Of a stretch of 17,669 nt of DNA, positions 14,096-17,669 are shown piece after piece. Both the position numbers and the translations under genes were made by a program. The notes under the pieces are model-generated. The model ran no database searches. It saw only the letters and a program-made list of their open reading frames with translations, and was not told the DNA's origin. Each line of letters begins with the position of its first letter. The first letter of the stretch is position 1. Source of the DNA: CAZIVO01 sp964542765 (lineage in GTDB: Bacteria > Planctomycetota > UBA1135 > UBA2386); the NCBI GenBank assembly GCA_964542765.1, contig CAZIVO010000076.1, positions 1 through 17,669 of the forward strand, given 5' to 3'.

Positions 14096-15873
14096 GCCTC
14101 GCTTCCCTGCTCCTCGCCGTCGGGAGGATGCTCGAGGAAGTGAGACCAACGCTTCCGAGAAGTGTTCCGGGAAAGTTCTCGGATTTCCTTGGCTGACTCC
14201 ATACTCAGGGCTTGCTTCACCAAGGCTTCACATTCGTCAATCGGGAAACTCCGGACCATGAGTTTCACCCGCGGCAGGAACACCGGGATCATCGAAAGCT
14301 CACGGTAACCCAGACCCAGTAACAAAGGCGTGAAGTTGTGATCACCAGCAATCTCTCCGCAGATAGCTACCGGCTTATCCGCCTCGTTCGATCTCTCCAC
14401 AATATCCTTCAAGACCCTCAATACCGCAGGATGATAGGGATCGTACATGGAGGCAACCCGGGGATTGTCCCTGTCAACCGCCAGAAGGTATTGCACCAGA
14501 TCGTTGGTGCCAACCGAGACGAAGTCCGTGATGCCAAGAACCTGATCGAGCACATGAACGATGGCAGGAACCTCGACCATGATTCCGAGTTCCGGATGAG
14601 GGTCATGGGATTCGCCAGACTTCGCCAGATCGCTGAGGATGTGATCAACAACCTCCCGACACTGCTTGACCTCCTCGAGACTGGTCACCATCGGGAGCAA
14701 TATCCGAACCTTTCCGGCAGCGCTCGCACGCAAGATCGCACGAATCTGAACGTAGAGGATGTCAGGCCAATCCAGACTGATCCGCAAACCTCGCCAGCCC
14801 AGAACCGGATTACGTTCCTCGGGCGTCTGGAAGTAATCAAGCGGTTTGTCCCCGCCAACATCGAGGGTCCGGAAAGTCACGACCCTGCCTTCCGCCCGCT
14901 CGACAGCACTCCTGTAGATCTTGACCTGATCCTCTTCGGCGGGGAACTCCCGCCGCTCCATGAACGCAAACTCGGTCCGGAAGAGACCGATGCCCTCGGT
15001 AACGCCCGTCTCGACATGGTCCAGATCTCGAACACCCTCCACGTTTGCCATCAGCGAGACAGCTGTTCCGTCCGGAGTTACCGCCGGCAAGAATCGAACC
15101 TCGAAGACCCTTCGCTGACCCTCTTCTCGCTCCGCCATCAACTCCCGGTAACGGCTAACGTCTTCGGCCCCCGGGTCGATGATCAGCGAGCCAGTTTCCC
15201 CATCCGCGACAACCACGGTGCCGCTCGAAACCTTCTTCTGAACTTGCTCGACGGCAACCAGCGCAGGGATACCCCATGACCGAGCAAGAATGGATCCGTG
15301 CGAATACTTACCCCCACGCGTCGTGACGATGCCACGAACATGGTCGTGGTCGAGGATGCCTGCATCGGATGGAAGAAACTCATCCGCACAGAAAATGTAG
15401 TCCTGACCATCCGCGGTATAGGCCGTTCGATCCTTCTCCATGAGAGATCCCAGAAGCTGGCGACCCACATCACGCAAGTCAGCAGCCCGCTCCCGCATCG
15501 CTGCATCTTCCGCCAGTTCAAACACCTTCTCGTAGCGGTGGATGACTTTCTGAAGCGCCATCTCCGCATTGACGCCATCAGCCTCGATCCCCCTCACGAG
15601 ATCGGCCTTGAAGGTTTCATCATGCAGCAAGGCCAGCTGGACGTCATAAATCTTGGCGTCGTGGTCGGACAGCGTCGCTGACAGTTCGTGCCGCAAGAAG
15701 AGGATCGCTCGCGAGGTCGCCATGACCGCATCCTCGAGCCTTTGAATCTCGTCCGGGATCTCGTCCGGAGAAATCTTACGCGTCGAGATGAAGTCCAGAT
15801 CGGAATGGAAATGGACCATCGGCGCGATGGCAATACCGGGCGCAGCTGCGATACCTTTCAGAACACGGGTCAT
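14092..15873 (-). CDS. ptsI: Phosphoenolpyruvate-protein phosphotransferase (PTS enzyme I)
   Basis: A 593-residue enzyme I, close to the usual 570-580. It takes phosphate from PEP onto a histidine and passes it to HPr. Visible landmarks are the start VLKGIAAAPGIAIAP, the phosphohistidine His192 in TTRGGKYSHGSILARSWGIP, GLFRTEFAF (297-305), FRTLDVGGDKPLDYF (334-348), the metal ligands Glu434 (IMVEVPA) and Asp458 (GTNDLVQY), and active-site Cys505 in AICGEIAGD. The catalytic set is complete. ATG 15873 is chosen because it matches the family start; the frame is open upstream to GTG 15936, and no strong Shine-Dalgarno is seen. No HPr or sugar-specific EII gene is in the window, so a regulatory PTS is as likely as sugar transport. 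A Ser/Glu-rich C-terminal tail of about 15 residues follows the barrel. Confidence 0.96.
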   Translation of the reverse strand: MTRVLKGIAAAPGIAIAPMVHFHSDLDFISTRKISPDEIPDEIQRLEDAVMATSRAILFLRHELSATLSDHDAKIYDVQLALLHDETFKADLVRGIEADGVNAEMALQKVIHRYEKVFELAEDAAMRERAADLRDVGRQLLGSLMEKDRTAYTADGQDYIFCADEFLPSDAGILDHDHVRGIVTTRGGKYSHGSILARSWGIPALVAVEQVQKKVSSGTVVVADGETGSLIIDPGAEDVSRYRELMAEREEGQRRVFEVRFLPAVTPDGTAVSLMANVEGVRDLDHVETGVTEGIGLFRTEFAFMERREFPAEEDQVKIYRSAVERAEGRVVTFRTLDVGGDKPLDYFQTPEERNPVLGWRGLRISLDWPDILYVQIRAILRASAAGKVRILLPMVTSLEEVKQCREVVDHILSDLAKSGESHDPHPELGIMVEVPAIVHVLDQVLGITDFVSVGTNDLVQYLLAVDRDNPRVASMYDPYHPAVLRVLKDIVERSNEADKPVAICGEIAGDHNFTPLLLGLGYRELSMIPVFLPRVKLMVRSFPIDECEALVKQALSMESAKEIRELSRNTSRKRWSHFLEHPPDGEEQGSEA

Positions 15874-16272
15874 GGGCGCTGGTGTTTTCCGGGACACCGC
15901 CACGGAATTCAACACGGGGGATACGGTGAAAATCACCCTACCCGGAAGAGGCCCGGGTAGCCATCCACCCGATCTCGGAGCTGCCTACATCTCACAGCCC
16001 CTTCCTCCGCAGGGTCTTGGGAGCGTCCGCGCTCGTGGCAAGGCCCTAAAACCATCGGTCTCACAGCCCCGATCCTTCTCGAACTCCTCCCTAACAACAC
16101 ACCCAACCGAGAAAATTCGACGTTATTTCAGTCATACCGAAGGCGGGAGCCATGGCCTGCAAGAGAGTTCCTCACACAGCCAAAGGTCATGCCCCAAAAG
16201 AATGGGCGGGGCAGGATCACCAAGCTGAAGAAGATGGGCGAGTAACAGAAACGCCGGCCACCAGCAGCAAAT
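15874..16272. other. 399-base gap between glyS and ptsI
   Basis: No recognised gene lies here; in particular there is no ptsH. The right half must hold the 3' end of the glyS transcript and the left half the ptsI leader with its hairpin. A 12-base direct repeat TCTCACAGCCCC occurs at 15990-16001 and 16059-16070. On the plus strand a basic frame from ATG 16152 (MACKRVPHTAKGHAPK) precedes, in another phase, an 18-codon frame 16189-16245 ending RITKLKKMGE. Together they look like a short basic protein with a frame break, but this is weak. Confidence 0.4.
15938..15960 (-). promoter_or_regulatory. Perfect 8-bp hairpin upstream of ptsI
   Basis: CTACCCGG (15938-15945) pairs exactly with CCGGGTAG (15953-15960) around a 7-base loop. 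It lies 65-87 bases upstream of the ptsI ATG, in its probable leader. It is not followed by a T run on the minus strand, so a leader structure or operator fits better than a terminator. Confidence 0.4.
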
Positions 16273-17652
16273 TCACTCGCGGCGCCAATCGCTCATCTTC
16301 GCCTGGACAAACCCGGCGACCTCGGCACCAGCCACTCGTTGCTGCTCCATCGAATCGCGATCCCTGAGCGTGACCGACCCATCTTCGAGTGTCTGGCCAT
16401 CAACAGTCAGGCAATACGGTGTACCGACCTCATCCTGGCGCCGGTAACGGCGACCGATCGCCCCCTTCTGGTCGTAGAACGTCCGCAGCCCAGCTCCCGC
16501 CAGCTCCTGAACAATTGCTCTCGCACGATCAGGCATCCCCTCCTTCTTCACCAAGGGGAATACGGCAACCGTGATCGGAGCTATTCGCGGATGGAACCGC
16601 AGCACGGTCCGCGTTTCGGTCTTCCCGGTCTTCTCGTTGTGCCGCTCTTCTTCCTCGTAAGCATCGACAAGAAACGTCATCGCCGTCCGGTCACAACCCG
16701 CAGCGGGTTCGATCACATGAGGAACGTATCGCAATTTTTCAGCTTCATCGAAAAAGGAGAGGTCCTTCCCCGAATGCTCGGTGTGCTGCTTGAGATCAAA
16801 GTCTGTCCGGTTGGCGATTCCTTCGAGCTCGCTCCAACCAAACGGAAACTCGTATTCGACGTCGATGCAACCGGTGGAATAATGCGCAAGCTCATCTTGC
16901 GCATGTGGTCTCTGGCGAAGCTTGGATCGGCGAACCCCGTTGCGGACATACCACTCGAAGCGCTCCTCTACCCAGTATTCAAACCACTTCTCGCTTTCAT
17001 CCGGAGGCACGAAATACTCCATCTCCATCTGCTCGAACTCTCGAGTCCTGAAAACAAAGTTCCCTGGCGTGATCTCGTTCCGGAAACTCTTACCCATCTG
17101 AGCTATCCCGAATGGCGGCTTCATTCGAGCGGAGTTGGCAACATTGACGAAGTTGGTAAAGATTCCCTGCGCAGTCTCGGGTCGCATGTAGACCGTGTTC
17201 GCAGCATCCTCGACAGGGCCCATGAAGGTCTTGAACATGAGATTGAACTGCCGGGCATCGGTCAGTTCGCCATCACATTTCGGGCAGCGAGGGCGCCCGT
17301 CATCTCCATCCCGAACCTCGCCATACGCCCCCTCCTGGAGATGGTCGGCACGGAAGCGAGATTTGCACTGCTTGCAGTCGATGAGAGGATCGGAAAAGGT
17401 GTCCAGGTGGCCCGATGCTTTCCATACCGCGGGGTGCTGCAAGATCGCGGAATCTAGCCCAACCACATCCTCCCGGCCGGTGACCATGGAGTTCCACCAG
17501 GCATCCTTGACGTTGCGCTTCAATTCGACCCCTAGCGGGCCGTAGTCGTAGCAAGAGTTGAGACCTCCGTAGATCTCGCTCGACTGGAATACGAAACCGC
17601 GCCGCTTGCAGAGCGACACGATCTTGGCCATGAGGTCGGTTTCGGGTGCCAT
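16273..17652 (-). CDS. glyS: Glycyl-tRNA synthetase, alpha2 (eukaryote/archaea-like) type
   Basis: A 459-residue class II synthetase of the single-chain dimeric type, which charges tRNA-Gly. Landmarks are CKRRGFVFQSSEIYGGLNS (15-33), YDYGPLGVELKRN (35-47), RPETAQGIFTNF (157-168), motif 2 FRNEITPGNFVFRTREFEQM (190-209), motif 3 EPAAGCDRTAMTFL (315-328, with GCDR instead of the usual GVDR) and a C-terminal anticodon-binding domain from about 358 (APITVAVFPLVKK; DEVGTPYCLTVD). Cys93/Cys96 and Cys123/Cys126 form a likely zinc ribbon in the insertion after motif 1. ATG 17652 matches the start of Thermus-type GlyRS. The frame stays open to the window edge 17 bases further, and no Shine-Dalgarno is seen, so a slightly longer protein is possible. 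Confidence 0.96.
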   Translation of the reverse strand: MAPETDLMAKIVSLCKRRGFVFQSSEIYGGLNSCYDYGPLGVELKRNVKDAWWNSMVTGREDVVGLDSAILQHPAVWKASGHLDTFSDPLIDCKQCKSRFRADHLQEGAYGEVRDGDDGRPRCPKCDGELTDARQFNLMFKTFMGPVEDAANTVYMRPETAQGIFTNFVNVANSARMKPPFGIAQMGKSFRNEITPGNFVFRTREFEQMEMEYFVPPDESEKWFEYWVEERFEWYVRNGVRRSKLRQRPHAQDELAHYSTGCIDVEYEFPFGWSELEGIANRTDFDLKQHTEHSGKDLSFFDEAEKLRYVPHVIEPAAGCDRTAMTFLVDAYEEEERHNEKTGKTETRTVLRFHPRIAPITVAVFPLVKKEGMPDRARAIVQELAGAGLRTFYDQKGAIGRRYRRQDEVGTPYCLTVDGQTLEDGSVTLRDRDSMEQQRVAGAEVAGFVQAKMSDWRRE

Positions 17653-17669
17653 GGTGTCGGCGAGTAGAC

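Noticed and set aside
14338..15279. 313-codon plus-strand open frame
   Set aside because: Antisense to ptsI, whose catalytic residues are all in the other strand.
16339..17457. 372-codon plus-strand open frame
   Set aside because: Antisense to glycyl-tRNA synthetase; no domain seen.

Overview
This is a gene-dense, GC-rich bacterial chromosome segment holding about 15 supported genes. An MglA/MglB-type Ras-like GTPase module, several roadblock/LC7 proteins, a DUF4388-type sensor, a single-domain response regulator and a PTS enzyme I without sugar transporters suggest a Gram-negative bacterium of a deltaproteobacterial/myxobacterial type, or another deep-branching signalling-rich lineage. The sequence alone does not fix the taxon. 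There are no rRNA or tRNA genes, no CRISPR array and no transposase.

Left part (1-7449, minus strand). The window opens with the 5' end of a lysine-rich, histone-H1-like gene, followed by about 520 bases without a convincing gene. Next comes the most striking unit, a five-gene operon transcribed right to left. Its genes are a 1066-residue membrane protein (DUF4388-like domain, TPRs, one membrane span, PEGA-like domain, beta-propeller), a TPR-roadblock fusion, a stand-alone roadblock protein, an MglA-like GTPase and an MglB-like GTPase-activating protein. The GTPase is unusual: after a canonical G domain with Arg53 and Gln82 it carries exactly thirteen 13-residue Pro/Ala-rich repeats and ends in a hydrophobic segment that looks like a tail anchor. 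I infer a pathway in which the propeller protein senses something outside the cytoplasmic membrane and passes it through roadblock proteins to a membrane-tethered GTPase switch.

Middle part (7639-11239, plus strand). A small TPR protein is divergent from the operon. It is followed by gcvT, gcvH and a LipM-like octanoyltransferase, which form a coherent set for glycine cleavage and lipoylation of GcvH, although no gcvP is present. A carboxymuconolactone-decarboxylase-like protein comes last.

Right part (11247-17652, minus strand). Reading right to left there are glycyl-tRNA synthetase, a 399-base gap with a strong hairpin, PTS enzyme I, a protein built of four Myb/SANT-like repeats that overlaps ptsI by 4 bases, a STAS-domain anti-anti-sigma-like protein, a soluble PAS histidine kinase and a receiver-only response regulator. 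The last three look like a phosphorylation-based signalling cluster. The receiver gene converges on the carboxymuconolactone-decarboxylase-like gene with only 7 bases between the stop codons.
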